Positions 9,918-18,602 of a stretch of 64,000 nucleotides of DNA are shown piece after piece. The notes under the pieces are model-generated. The model saw nothing but the letters and a program-made list of their open reading frames with translations, searched no databases and was not told the DNA's origin. Origin of the DNA: Lysinibacillus agricola (GTDB lineage Bacteria > Bacillota > Bacilli > Bacillales_A > Planococcaceae); contig NZ_CP067341.1 of the NCBI RefSeq assembly GCF_016638705.1, positions 5,211,501 through 5,275,500 of the forward strand, given 5' to 3'. Within the stretch, counting starts at the first letter, position 1, and each line of letters starts with the position of its first letter. A program made the translations under genes and the position numbers.

Positions 9918-10376
9918 TTAATTTGTACTCTTTTCCATCAGCTCAATAATATATCCATCCGGATCATACATATAAATAGCTTTTGATCCCTTATTTGCAC
10001 CTAATGTAATATCTACAATTTTTTTAGATCTAAATTGAACTCCAGACAATTTTAGATCCTCGTACATTTCTTCTATCCCTTCAACCTTTAGACAAATATG
10101 TCCCGATCCATAATCGCATGGACGAACATTGCCTGGGTATCTTTCCATGCCTACATACTCAAGTAGCTCTATTTCATTTCCTCCTGGAATTCTAATAAAT
10201 GCAATTTTGACCTCTTGTAAATTGACAAGTTCAACTATGCTTGAAATATATTCATTACTTGAAATTTGTCTCGAAATTAATTCTAAACCTAACTTATTTA
10301 CGTAAAAATCTAAAGAAATCTCTAAATCCTTTACTGTTATTCCACTATGGATAAAACCTGTAACTTTCCCCTTCAC
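9918..10376 (-). CDS. VOC (glyoxalase/dioxygenase fold) metalloprotein
   Basis: 152 residues from a GTG at 10374-10376 behind GGGGGG. The longer open frame to 10496 is rejected because it would cover the sigma-54 promoter. Paired beta-alpha-beta modules are seen: HSGITVKDLEISLDFYVNKLGLELI, then GHICLKVEGIEEMYEDL, ending DPDGYIIELME, whose final glutamate is a typical metal ligand. Members include methylmalonyl-CoA epimerase, glyoxalase I and ring-cleaving dioxygenases. It is first in the operon; an isomerase or lyase role on the imported substrate is inferred. Confidence 0.85.
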   Translation of the reverse strand: MKGKVTGFIHSGITVKDLEISLDFYVNKLGLELISRQISSNEYISSIVELVNLQEVKIAFIRIPGGNEIELLEYVGMERYPGNVRPCDYGSGHICLKVEGIEEMYEDLKLSGVQFRSKKIVDITLGANKGSKAIYMYDPDGYIIELMEKSTN

Positions 10377-10410
10377 ATTTATCCCCCCTTTCCGCCTCAC
10401 TTTTATATCA

Positions 10411-10426
10411 TGCAAAAACCGTGCCA
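10411..10426 (-). promoter_or_regulatory. Sigma-54 promoter of the VOC-SDR-TRAP operon
   Basis: Minus-strand TGGCACGGTTTTTGCA is a perfect match to TGGCAC-N5-TTGCA. It lies 35 bases upstream of the GTG start of the VOC gene and settles that start. Confidence 0.9.
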
Positions 10427-10508
10427 ATTTTAAACCATGATTAAAAGTTGGTGAAGTTAGATTAATAACACCAATGACACATAAAAATATTTGCAAAAAA
10501 TCATCACT

Positions 10509-10526
10509 TGATGATTTTTAACATCA
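10509..10526. promoter_or_regulatory. Candidate enhancer TGATG-N8-CATCA for the second operon
   Basis: TGATG-ATTTTTAA-CATCA is centred 99 bp upstream of the sigma-54 promoter. It is partly overlapped by an 11-bp-arm perfect palindrome at 10496-10519 (AAAAATCATCA-CT-TGATGATTTTT). It has the same arms and eight-base spacer as the site at 3497-3514. Confidence 0.55.
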
Positions 10527-10611
10527 TTTAATTTTAGGGCTTTATAATTTTTTATTACCCGAAAATAGGCGAGAACTCATTTAATGGATATTTAGACATA
10601 TTATTTAGTTC

Positions 10612-10679
10612 TTGACAAAATGGAGTGGTATATACTTTAATTAATATATGTTTTAATAATTAAAATATATATTAATTAA
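10612..10679 (+). promoter_or_regulatory. Promoter overlapped by a 43-bp palindromic operator
   Basis: TTGACA at 10612-10617 is followed by AT-rich -10 candidates (TATACT, TTTAAT). From 10637 to 10679 the sequence is a palindrome about position 10658, with 20 of 21 base pairs matching and arms beginning TTAATTAATATAT. Its place over and after the -10 region suggests a repressor site for the downstream gene pair. The regulator is not in the window. Confidence 0.6.
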
Positions 10680-10700
10680 ATTAACATGAGGTGATTATCC

Positions 10701-11360
10701 GTGATTCAAAAACTACGTACAGTAACCCTTACAAATGGCAATATTAAAGACTTAGCAGCAGACTGTGAGCAATTAAATATCCGTGGATCCGTTGCTTTAC
10801 ATCAAGAAGTACGCCTAAAAAAGATCTCTACTCATGGTCATAGTTCTTTTCATTCCCGTGTTGAAGCGCAGATTTTAAATAGTACAGGATCATGCTCTAT
10901 AAAAGATTTTTGCGAAATTAATGAGGTTAAAAATGCCGGGAGCTTAAATATGCGCAATGGGCAAGTAACAAAATTGAATAGTTCTGGGAAGCTGACCATT
11001 GAACAAAGTTTAGAGGCTGAAATTGTGGATGCAATCGGTATTGTGAAAGCAGCAGAAATACTAGCCAAACATTTTCATTTAAAATTGTCTGGTGAAAGTG
11101 GAATTAGGGAGCTTATTGCAGATGAAATATGGATAGAAAAGGATAAGATTTCTGTTCTTCCTTTATTAAAGAAAAAATTAATTTGTCATTGTATAAAAGG
11201 GAAAAATGTACGACTTTCCTATACGCATGCGGAAGTAGTCGAAGGAGATGTGGTCATTGTAGGCAGTAATTGTAGAGTAGAAACACTTTATTATAAGGAT
11301 AGCTATTCAATCGCTCCAAATGCTAAAGTGCAACAAATTGTACGGAGGGAAAAGGAATGA
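10701..11360 (+). CDS. Beta-solenoid protein, bactofilin-like
   Basis: 219 residues from a GTG start behind GAGGTG. The chain is built of short repeated beta segments with regular glycine/serine/asparagine turns (for example LTNGNIKDLAADCEQLNIRG and KNAGSLNMRNGQVTKLNSSG), without signal peptide or cysteine pattern, as in bactofilin-type polymerising beta-helices. The Bacillus YhbE/YhbF proteins are possible relatives. It overlaps the following membrane-protein gene by four bases (ATGA), suggesting that they act together at the membrane. The function is a guess from fold. Confidence 0.6.
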   Translation: MIQKLRTVTLTNGNIKDLAADCEQLNIRGSVALHQEVRLKKISTHGHSSFHSRVEAQILNSTGSCSIKDFCEINEVKNAGSLNMRNGQVTKLNSSGKLTIEQSLEAEIVDAIGIVKAAEILAKHFHLKLSGESGIRELIADEIWIEKDKISVLPLLKKKLICHCIKGKNVRLSYTHAEVVEGDVVIVGSNCRVETLYYKDSYSIAPNAKVQQIVRREKE

Positions 11361-11638
11361 CATTCGTAAAAATCATTCAGGCCTTTTTTTGCTCATCGGC
11401 ACTCCTTGTGTTATCTATCCTCTATGTATGTTTGGTAGTAAGTGCATTAGTGTCAATACTAGCTGGCATTTTGCGAACATTTGGCCTTGAGCAAATAAAG
11501 ATGGGCATTTGGTATGGCGTTGACCTTCCAGTCATCTTTAGCATTCCCCTAGCCCTTCTTGTATCTTTTTTGCTGTTCTTTTGTTCAATGTATGTTAAAC
11601 GCTCTATCGTATTCTGTCTTTCGAAGCTTAGGTTTTAA
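11357..11638 (+). CDS. Small integral membrane protein
   Basis: 93 residues with two or three hydrophobic segments (about 5-38 and 52-78) and a basic C-terminus. No recognised domain. The ATGA overlap couples it to the beta-solenoid gene, for which it may be the membrane anchor. Confidence 0.65.
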   Translation: MTFVKIIQAFFCSSALLVLSILYVCLVVSALVSILAGILRTFGLEQIKMGIWYGVDLPVIFSIPLALLVSFLLFFCSMYVKRSIVFCLSKLRF

Positions 11639-11647
11639 AATAAAAAG

Positions 11648-11680
11648 GCACATCTTTTGTTTTAATCATAAAAGATGTGC
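11648..11680. terminator. Hairpin terminator after the beta-solenoid operon
   Basis: Perfect 11-bp stem GCACATCTTTT / AAAAGATGTGC. The A run on its left would be a T run for minus-strand transcription, so it may act in both directions. Confidence 0.7.
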
Positions 11681-11874
11681 TTCCCTCTCATATCTTGTCC
11701 AGAAATAGATACTTTTATTAATTCTGAGAATACTAAATTAGAATTTGAAAAGCTTCTCTTACACCTAAAAGAGGAACTAGTAATAATAATCCGCTGGAGA
11801 CTTTAGGCCAACAGATGTAAGAAAAACATATTGAAATGCTTTAGGCTGAGTGACGAAATACATGGACATCCCCT

Positions 11875-12954
11875 CTACAGCTCCCCTTCGAGAAACTTGA
11901 TAAGATATATTTCAGGCTTCGTAAGAAATTCTTTAAAGCTACACAAATCAGCATACTCCTGATGCTCCACATCATAGCAACCAATTTGTCCTTTTTTCTT
12001 TGGATTCCATACTATCTGTAAATCTGAATAATTGTCGATATCTGCTGATAAACGCAGTAGCTTTTGACGACCAACCTTCATTTCAATGGTATCCGTCAAT
12101 GTGAAAAACTCGATATAGCTGATTTCATAATCATTGGGATCTAGCTCAAGGCGCAGCTTGTCTCCTGTAAGAAAGCTCATCAGCTCATCACTCAATTTAT
12201 ATTTTTTCAACGCATATTTTTTGTTCTCTAAATCATGAAGCTCGGTTGGCTCCAGTGATTTCAAATAGTCGGCCAATACAGTATTTTTATTGCCCACCGC
12301 AATCGTATATGGACGCTCTCCATCCTTTTCCGCTAAGGTAACGTCTGCACCACGTTCAACCAAGTATTTCACCATTGTTAGATTCCCTATTCGTGTTGCC
12401 TCTGTTAATGGAGTCGCTTCATAAGGATAAACCATATTCGGCTTATTATAATTAATGTCCACCCCTTGATCGAGTAAATATGTAATTGTCTTCATGTCAT
12501 GATCCGACACAGCTTGACGTAATACTGGACCGCCGTGCTGTTTTATATCCAAACCTAGTTCATGAATGAGGGGCATATTTTTTTTATTACCATAGTAGGC
12601 CTGTGAATAGGCGCCAGACCCGACCTGATTGAGCATGTCCAGCTTCGCTCCATGCGCTACAATATAGCGAACTACATCTTCCTTACAATAACGAACAGCA
12701 CACAAAAAAGCTGGGTTATTTTTAACGTTCAGGTTGACACCATGCTCTACTAATAGCTTTACAACATTCAGTCTCTGCGATATAAGCGCCAAATCTAACG
12801 GACTTAACGAGATATGTTTACTCAATATAATGTCATCTTCAATATCCCAGCCCTCTTCAATAGCGTTCAGTAAAGCAGGAATATTTCCATTGTATATATG
12901 CATTGCAATTTCCGACAGTTCATTAAATCTCCCGATATCTTTTAAATTAATCAT
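11875..12954 (-). CDS. Ankyrin-repeat protein
   Basis: 359 residues. About six ankyrin repeats fill residues 15-230 (SPLDLALISQRLNVVKLLVEHGVNLN; ATPLTEATRIGNLTMVKYLVERGADV). They are followed by a 130-residue C-terminal region with no domain I recognise. No signal peptide is seen, so it is probably cytoplasmic and a protein-binding scaffold. Bacterial ankyrin proteins vary widely in role, so no function is assigned. Confidence 0.85.
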   Translation of the reverse strand: MINLKDIGRFNELSEIAMHIYNGNIPALLNAIEEGWDIEDDIILSKHISLSPLDLALISQRLNVVKLLVEHGVNLNVKNNPAFLCAVRYCKEDVVRYIVAHGAKLDMLNQVGSGAYSQAYYGNKKNMPLIHELGLDIKQHGGPVLRQAVSDHDMKTITYLLDQGVDINYNKPNMVYPYEATPLTEATRIGNLTMVKYLVERGADVTLAEKDGERPYTIAVGNKNTVLADYLKSLEPTELHDLENKKYALKKYKLSDELMSFLTGDKLRLELDPNDYEISYIEFFTLTDTIEMKVGRQKLLRLSADIDNYSDLQIVWNPKKKGQIGCYDVEHQEYADLCSFKEFLTKPEIYLIKFLEGEL

Positions 12955-13055
12955 CCATCTCGCTCCTTCCTAGTGTTTATGAAAAGTATAGAAAACAACC
13001 TTATAGAACACAACGGTCCATAAGGCTTACAGGAAAACGGCAGGATGAAAACCTT

Positions 13056-13292
13056 GTGCTACAAGGAGATGCTAGCGCTACTTTTATTAACTTAAAGTCA
13101 TCCACTATGCTTTTCAAAGCTGAAATCTTTGGTTGGATTATCATCCTAATTACTGACATTGTAGTTACCTGGGTGTTTTATATTTTTCTAAAGCCCATTA
13201 ATAGAGGCCTTGCATTGCTCGCAGCATGTCTCCGTCTTACCTATACGACGATATTAGGCATTGCCATTCTGTTTATGATGATTAATATTTGA
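13056..13292 (+). pseudogene. Truncated DUF4386-type membrane protein
   Basis: The 78 residues (GDASATFINL, then LFKAEIFGWIIILITDIVVT and FYIFLKPINRGLALLAACLR) match the inside of DUF4386 integral membrane proteins, which are normally about 230 residues. The expected first membrane segment before GDA and the segments after ILFMMINI are absent, so the gene is cut at both ends. The apparent start has no ribosome site. Assignment is from memory of the family. Confidence 0.6.
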
Positions 13293-13711
13293 AATGGCTT
13301 GTTCATTGGATGTGACCTCTTTTCTTGTTTCATGACTGTATCTCTTCAACAATCGCCTGTTTTTGTTCTTCATTAAGTGTTAAATACTTCATTAGTATTT
13401 TTTCTCATTTAGCTCTCCACTCAACTTTTTTCATTAAATTATTGTGATTTTGTCATTAATTTAAGCCTATTTTAATATATTAGTTAATATGGATGATAGT
13501 TCTCACTACACCCTAGGAAAGCACCCAGTCAGAGCGAAAATCTCCATCTCGTTATCATAATGAGCCTTATTTTTTTGCAAAATATGCTTCTCAACGGTTT
13601 ATGAAATAAAAAAATAGAACCTTCAATCCAAAATTAGATTGAAGGCTCTATATTATATTTTGTAGAAACAATTGCTTAAACGCTTACATCCTCTGTTTCT
13701 ACATCAAAATT
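13293..13711. other. Intergenic region with decayed coding traces
   Basis: No intact gene. A short minus-strand frame near 13333-13392 begins MKYLTLNEEQKQAIVEEIQS and stops, probably gene debris. The right end holds the mqo terminator. Confidence 0.5.
13608..13650 (-). terminator. Terminator of mqo
   Basis: A 13-base stem (13616-13628 / 13637-13649, core CCTTCAATC/GATTGAAGG, one G-U pair) followed on the minus strand by seven T residues. Confidence 0.85.
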
Positions 13712-15193
13712 TTATTTTAAACCAAGCGCTTCGTCTGTGGATGTACTAATTTCCTTAAATAGCTCTGGGTTTTCTGCTAATGCTATGCCGTAAGATGGGA
13801 TCATTTCCTTAATTTTCGCTTCCCATTCTTTACTATGTTGAGGGAAGCATTTATTGATTACCTCAAGCATAACGTGTACAGCAGTAGATGCACCTGGAGA
13901 AGCTCCAAGTAATGCAGCAATTGAGCCATCAGAAGCACTTACAACTTCCGTACCAAATTGAAGCGTTCCTTTACCACCAGCTTCAGTATCTTTAATAACT
14001 TGTACACGTTGACCAGCTACAATAATATCCCAATCATCGCTCTTAGCATTTGGGATGAAATCACGTAACTCTTCCATACGTTGTTCTTTAGAGAGCATTA
14101 GCTGTTGGATTAAATATTTTGTTAATCCCATTTCTTTAACGCCTGCCGCTAATAACGTTGTAAGATTATGCGGTTTTATAGAAGCAAATAAATCCATATT
14201 TGAACCTGTTTTTAAGAACTTAGGTGAGAAACCTGCGAACGGTCCAAATAGTAAAGATTTTTTGTTATCAATATAGCGTGTATCAAGATGCGGAACAGAC
14301 ATTGGTGGAGCACCAACTTTAGCTTTTCCGTATACTTTCGCATGATGTTGTTCAGCAACTTCTTGGTTTTTACATACTAAGAATAATCCACTGATTGGGA
14401 ATCCACCAATATGTTTTCCTTCAGGAATACCTGATTTTTGTAGTAATTCTAGGCTTCCTCCACCAGCTCCAAGGAAGACAAATTTTGCTGTATGGTATTC
14501 CATTTTACAGCCATCCTTGTCATGCACTCGTACTTCCCATGAACCGTCGCTAGTACGTTTCATGCTTTCAACACTATGGTTGTAGTTGATGTCAACACCT
14601 TTAGTATTTAAGTGGTCGAATAACATACGTGTTAATGCACCAAAGTTAACGTCTGTACCAGTGTCGATTTTTGTTGCAGCGATAGCTTCATCTGCTGGGC
14701 GATCCTGCATAATAAGAGGAATCCATTCCTTTAGTTTTTCTGGGTCATCAGAAAATTCCATGCCTTGGAATAAAGGATTTTTTGTCATCGTTTCATGACG
14801 TTTTTTTAGAAACTCTACATTATCCTTCCCTTGTACTAAACTCATGTGAGGTAAAGGCATAATGAAGTTTTGTGGATTATTGATTAGTTTATTGTTCACA
14901 AGATAAGACCAAAACTGTCTTGAAACCTGGAACTGTTCATTAACGTTAATCGCTTTACTGATATCGATTGATCCGTCTTTTTTCTCTGAAGTGTAGTTAA
15001 GTTCACAAAGCGCCGCATGCCCAGTTCCCGCATTATTTAATTCGTGAGAACTTTCTTCACCTGCTTTATCGAGCTGCTCAAACACTGTAATTTTCCAATC
15101 TGGCGCTAATTCTTTGAGCATTGTACCCAAAGTCGCACTCATGATTCCGGCACCAATTAAGATAACATCTGATTTAATTTGTCTGTTACTCAT
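13712..15193 (-). CDS. mqo: Malate:quinone oxidoreductase
   Basis: 493 residues, the usual length. The N-terminal FAD loop is [20 protein letters not shown], followed by the family stretch [38 protein letters not shown] and a late segment [14 protein letters not shown] also match. It is a peripheral membrane flavoprotein that oxidises malate to oxaloacetate and passes electrons to the quinone pool, replacing or supplementing malate dehydrogenase. It stands alone, with its own terminator and a long structured leader (15222-15294). The ATG follows AAGGAAGG. Confidence 0.95.
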   Translation of the reverse strand: MSNRQIKSDVILIGAGIMSATLGTMLKELAPDWKITVFEQLDKAGEESSHELNNAGTGHAALCELNYTSEKKDGSIDISKAINVNEQFQVSRQFWSYLVNNKLINNPQNFIMPLPHMSLVQGKDNVEFLKKRHETMTKNPLFQGMEFSDDPEKLKEWIPLIMQDRPADEAIAATKIDTGTDVNFGALTRMLFDHLNTKGVDINYNHSVESMKRTSDGSWEVRVHDKDGCKMEYHTAKFVFLGAGGGSLELLQKSGIPEGKHIGGFPISGLFLVCKNQEVAEQHHAKVYGKAKVGAPPMSVPHLDTRYIDNKKSLLFGPFAGFSPKFLKTGSNMDLFASIKPHNLTTLLAAGVKEMGLTKYLIQQLMLSKEQRMEELRDFIPNAKSDDWDIIVAGQRVQVIKDTEAGGKGTLQFGTEVVSASDGSIAALLGASPGASTAVHVMLEVINKCFPQHSKEWEAKIKEMIPSYGIALAENPELFKEISTSTDEALGLK

Positions 15194-15221
15194 TTTTACC
15201 TTCCTTATATATTAAGATTTG

Positions 15222-15294
15222 CAGAAAGGATGTAAGCTCTCCTGCTTGGATGTCACAGTAAGCCATGGAGTAACCTAGGAGCACACCTTTTCTG
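15222..15294 (-). promoter_or_regulatory. Structured 5' leader of mqo
   Basis: The arms CAGAAAGG-TGT-GCTC-CCT and AGG-GC-ACACC-TTTTCTG can pair into an imperfect stem of about 15 bp over 73 bases, with an inner CTTGGATG/CCATGGAG pairing. It lies 30-100 bases upstream of the mqo start. I do not recognise a known riboswitch class. Confidence 0.4.
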
Positions 15295-15543
15295 TATCAA
15301 TTATTACCTTATTGCAGTGTATCACAATTACATAAAGATTAAAATATCAACTATCTATATGAGAGTTATGTGCATTTTTCGAGCCTTCTCCTTAATAAAT
15401 CAAGAGAAAAGCCTCCTATTCCCTCATCACGAAATCCAACCTTTTTTTAAGCTTTATGGAAAAATAGACCTAAAATTGGCTAGCATTTTCATATAATAAT
15501 GAGCTTTACTAATTATTATATCTATATAATAACATAAAAATAT

Positions 15544-15572
15544 GGAACCGGTCTTGTTTTTGCACCGGCTCC
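15544..15572 (-). terminator. Terminator of the 15694-15846 gene
   Basis: Stem GGAACCGGT / ACCGGCTCC (one G-U pair) followed on the minus strand by ATATTTTTAT. Confidence 0.65.
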
Positions 15573-15693
15573 TTTCCACTTATCTCTTTTCGCTATTTTT
15601 CTAAATAAACGAGTTCTGTCCCAGCCTCTTTTTTCTAATTATGAATGGATGAATTATTTTAGCCTGTCTCTGTGTCTAGAAGATACAATCCGC

Positions 15694-15846
15694 TTATTTA
15701 AAAATATCAGCTAAATAGGTTTGAATAGATTCAGGTAATATTTGAAAAAACAATCCTTCATATTTGATATCGAGTATACCAGCAATGAAAATAATAATAA
15801 TGATGACTAATAAAAGGGGTTTCTTATTTTTAGAAATCCACTTCAA
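15694..15846 (-). CDS. Small single-pass membrane protein
   Basis: 50 residues from a TTG start six bases after GGAGGG. The longer 68-residue reading would place that ribosome site inside the gene. One membrane segment (PLLLVIIIIIFIAGIL) follows a lysine-rich N-terminus, and the C-terminal 25 residues are outside. No family recognised. Confidence 0.55.
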   Translation of the reverse strand: MKWISKNKKPLLLVIIIIIFIAGILDIKYEGLFFQILPESIQTYLADIFK

Positions 15847-16056
15847 TAGGCTCCCTCCTCTGAAAAAATAACGTTGCAATTTAAGTATATATTGATTCAT
15901 GTAATGTATAAACCTATCCTTTTGATGATAATATCATTCTCTGTCACCCATATTGGAAATGTTACATAAATTAAAATGATACTGTACTAAAGGTGCTTCC
16001 CTTGGGCAAACAATAATCAGATAATCGATTGAGATTTAATAAAGAAAGGAATGGCT

Positions 16057-16548
16057 ATGGTAAATTTCAAGTCTTTTCGTGGGGTCGTTACACAGATTGA
16101 TGATTTTTCAATCGGGCAAAATGGGGAAAGGGAAGGTTGTTATAAACTTATGACGGTAGAAGATAATACTGGCGGCATCGTCAATTTTGTCGTCTCACCT
16201 TCTACTTATTTTGTAAACCAAGAAATTGTGACTCTCGGTGATCAGGTTACTGGATATTATGATGGGGATGCACCTGTACCTTTAATATACCCTCCTCAAT
16301 ATCGAGCACTCGTCGTTGTAAAGGAAAATAACTATCAAAATGTCAAAGTCGACTTTTTTAATAACCAATTAGTAAGTAGTGATGGCCAATTACAACTAAA
16401 TCTCTTTTCTTACACACTTATCTTGCTCAAAAATGGGCAACCCTTTTCAAAAAGTCCAGCAAATCGAAACCTAATTGTTATCTATGGCCCTACTACAAGA
16501 AGTATTCCTGCACAAACCACACCTTACAAAATAATCGTTTGGTGTTAA
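16057..16548 (+). CDS. Conserved hypothetical protein, possible OB-like fold
   Basis: 163 residues from the second ATG, which lies six bases after AAAGGA; the ATG at 16051 touches that site. The N-terminal half (FRGVVTQIDDFSIGQNGERE, then DQVTGYYDGDAPVPLIYPPQ) resembles short proteins of spore-formers with a beta-barrel look, and the second half is a separate beta-rich module ending IIVWC. It has no signal peptide or membrane segment. A spore-associated role is possible but not shown. Confidence 0.65.
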   Translation: MVNFKSFRGVVTQIDDFSIGQNGEREGCYKLMTVEDNTGGIVNFVVSPSTYFVNQEIVTLGDQVTGYYDGDAPVPLIYPPQYRALVVVKENNYQNVKVDFFNNQLVSSDGQLQLNLFSYTLILLKNGQPFSKSPANRNLIVIYGPTTRSIPAQTTPYKIIVWC

Positions 16549-16599
16549 CGAAAGATTAGACTCATCACCACCGTTAATTTACTGCAAGCAAACTAAATA

Positions 16600-16650
16600 A
16601 ATAAAAAACAAACGGCTTAAGTCCTTTAGAATACAAGGCTCAAGCCGCTT
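16600..16650 (-). terminator. Terminator of the 16720-16992 gene
   Basis: Stem CGGCTTAAG / CTCAAGCCG with one mismatch, followed on the minus strand by TTTGTTTTTTATTT. Confidence 0.75.
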
Positions 16651-16719
16651 AAAGCATTATTATTTCTTCTGTCTACTTGACAGGGAGCCGTTCAAATCGA
16701 CGCGAGTTACTGTCTTACT

Positions 16720-16992
16720 CTACTCCACTTTCCCTTGCATTTCGTGTAATTGCTGCCTGATCAGCTCTAAGTGTTCTTTATTTTGTTTAACCATATCCAA
16801 ATGCTCACCATATTGCACCGCATTCGTGAGTGCATTTTCTGCATGCTCTATTTGATTGAAAGCATGCTCAATCGCTATCTCCTCCGGATGTGACTTTGCA
16901 TGCTTCAACAAACGCTCTGCCTTTTGGACTGAGTTGCCAAACAAAGTGCTTGGGTGATCCTGTTTCCAACTTGTTTCTGAGTGCTTAGCCAA
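16720..16992 (-). CDS. Small helical hypothetical protein
   Basis: 90 residues, hydrophilic and histidine- and glutamate-rich, predicted to be mostly alpha helix (SVQKAERLLKHAKSHPEEIA; QIEHAENALTNAVQYGEHLD). Such short helical proteins are common in spore-forming Bacillales, some made in the forespore, but I do not recognise this family. The start follows GGGAAGAGA. Confidence 0.6.
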   Translation of the reverse strand: MAKHSETSWKQDHPSTLFGNSVQKAERLLKHAKSHPEEIAIEHAFNQIEHAENALTNAVQYGEHLDMVKQNKEHLELIRQQLHEMQGKVE

Positions 16993-17268
16993 TTATATCT
17001 CTTCCCTTTCTTCAATTAGATAAATTATCTAGACATAGTATTTTAAAAAATACAGAAAATATGCATGTATGAAGTAGGCGGAAAAGTTAAAAAGTGCAAT
17101 ATAAATTTTATATATTCACCTTTATTTATTACTGATAGTATGGCGTTCTTTTATTGACGAACCACATGTTATAGCGAAAATGGGACAAACAGAAACATGG
17201 ATGGTATTTTTAAAGACGGTCTCCTTTACTTTATAAAGCCTCTTAATACTTGCTAAAAAATTTTCTTC

Positions 17269-18066
17269 TTATAATTCTTGATTAGCCATCTTCTTATTGT
17301 CAGTATGAATGCTTTTCATCCCTTCAAAAAATGGATATTCACTACTTAAATATCCTTCTAACTCTCCGTTGTCATGAAGAAGCTGATTCAAGTAATACTT
17401 CGAATAATTTATCCTTTTTTGGATTTCCTGTTGATTTTGTGTTGTCGAACCGTGTCCAGGTATGTGAGTCGTTATTTGATGATTAAGCAAAATATTTTCA
17501 GCTTTATTGATCGTATTTATATAATCTTTATAATTGCTAAAAATGAACGGAAACTCAATATCTGACAGATAATCTCCAGAAAGAAATAAGCCATAAGGTT
17601 CTATAACAGTAAATAAACCATCATAAGTGTGACCAGGTGCTTGATAAAATGTCATGGTTATCGAACCTAATTCTAATTTATGCCCATCCTCTGAAACAAC
17701 AATATCTACAGTTGGATATACAGCTGAATAACTTCTATTCAAATAATATCCTTGGTCAAATTGTTTAATTTTTTGAATGATGTCTTCTTTGTTTGGATTT
17801 TCATCAAATTGTTTAGATGCAATTACCTTAGCTTCTGGAAATGCCCCTGACCCAATAATATGGTCAAAATCGCTATGTGTGTAAATAATATATAATTGTT
17901 TATCACCTTTTATCTTGTTTATGTAGCCCTTAATTTCTTCAACTTCAGTAGGTAACCAATTAGGATCCGTCATAATTATAGCTTCATTAGTTTGAATGAT
18001 TGCCGAGGTAGTCATATATAATGCACTTTGAAAAACTGTAATATTATTTTTTTGGAATTGAATCAC
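17269..18066 (-). CDS. Metallo-beta-lactamase-fold hydrolase
   Basis: 265 residues. The metal-binding motif appears as THSDFDHI (near residue 63), PGHTYDG (near 143), SGDYLSDIEF (near 162) and HIPGHG (near 204), the order of the MBL superfamily. There is no signal peptide, so it is intracellular. Close groups include lactonase- and thioesterase-like hydrolases; the substrate is unknown. An adjacent open plus-strand stretch near 17150-17210 looks like unrelated coding debris. Confidence 0.85.
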   Translation of the reverse strand: MIQFQKNNITVFQSALYMTTSAIIQTNEAIIMTDPNWLPTEVEEIKGYINKIKGDKQLYIIYTHSDFDHIIGSGAFPEAKVIASKQFDENPNKEDIIQKIKQFDQGYYLNRSYSAVYPTVDIVVSEDGHKLELGSITMTFYQAPGHTYDGLFTVIEPYGLFLSGDYLSDIEFPFIFSNYKDYINTINKAENILLNHQITTHIPGHGSTTQNQQEIQKRINYSKYYLNQLLHDNGELEGYLSSEYPFFEGMKSIHTDNKKMANQEL

Positions 18067-18143
18067 TATGAACCATCCTTTTCCCCATATTGTTAATACA
18101 GATTTCTCTAATTTTTATTCATACAAATAGGTAGCATTTTAAA

Positions 18144-18311
18144 GGCTCATCACCATAACGTGAGGTTGATCTCCGTTCTGACTGGACGCTTTCCTGGGGC
18201 GTCCGATGAGCCGCTTCGCTTGCGCTCCAGGGTCGCATCTGTGACGCCATCCCCAAGGAGTCGCCCAGTCTCCACTCCAATCACGGCATCCCCAACTATT
18301 AGTGGTGGGCT
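18144..18311. repeat. MITE-like repeat, copy A
   Basis: About 168 bp, bounded by GGCTCATCACCATAA on the left and TAGTGGTGGGCT on the right. It carries the family core GGTTGATCTCCGTTCTGACT, CTGGGGCGTCCGATGAGCCG, CCCCAAGGAGTCGCCCAGTC and CTCCACTCCAATCA. Other copies lie at 32308, 41528, 42740 and 44761. It has replaced the 3' part of a small open frame starting at 18449. Confidence 0.7.
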
Positions 18312-18449
18312 AGTTTGTTGAACAAGAACTTTAATTTGTTCATTTGTCCTCTCTATTTCAATAGTTCTAGCAATATCGATAAATCCCTCTTTAAAAAATT
18401 GATTACAAGCATTCATTACAAGCTCTATATATTTTTTACTAACATTCAT
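18150..18449 (-). pseudogene. Open frame of about 46 native codons, 3' end replaced by a repeat
   Basis: Only the first half (MNVSKKYIELVMNACNQFFK, then EGFIDIARTIEIERTNEQIK) looks like protein; from about residue 48 the frame is read through repeat copy A. The ATG lies immediately beside the att-like site at 18457-18499, so the fragment was probably joined by cassette insertion. No family recognised. Confidence 0.35.
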
Positions 18450-18456
18450 CTAAAAA

Positions 18457-18499
18457 CCGCCTTACTTATGATACGATTCTCCATGACTAGTCTAAGTGT
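18457..18499. mobile_element. SCC-like attachment site 6 (outermost)
   Basis: Minus strand GGAGAATCGTATCATAAGTA followed by AGGCGGTTTTT, which in the rlmH frame reads GESYHK-stop. It differs from the rlmH 3' end at a few positions. TAAG (18493) on the far side opposes CTTA (18461-18464) across 28 bases, the same geometry as sites 4 and 5. It probably marks the outer end of the cassette region. Confidence 0.65.
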
Positions 18500-18602
18500 A
18501 GAGGGATATTCCTTTGTATACCACCGTCTATTACAAAATCCTCTCGAATCAATCTCCCCTATAATTAGATAGAAACCTTTCCATTCAATAAGGAGAACCA
18601 AC

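Larger units (their letters stand above)
15194..15693. other. Intergenic region between mqo and a small membrane-protein gene
   Basis: Holds the mqo leader with a long hairpin near 15222-15294, about 250 bases of AT-rich sequence with no coding signal, and the terminator at 15544-15572. Confidence 0.6.

Noticed and set aside
10377..10496. Longer N-terminus for the VOC gene
   Set aside because: It would cover the perfect sigma-54 promoter at 10411-10426, and a GTG with a strong ribosome site lies downstream.
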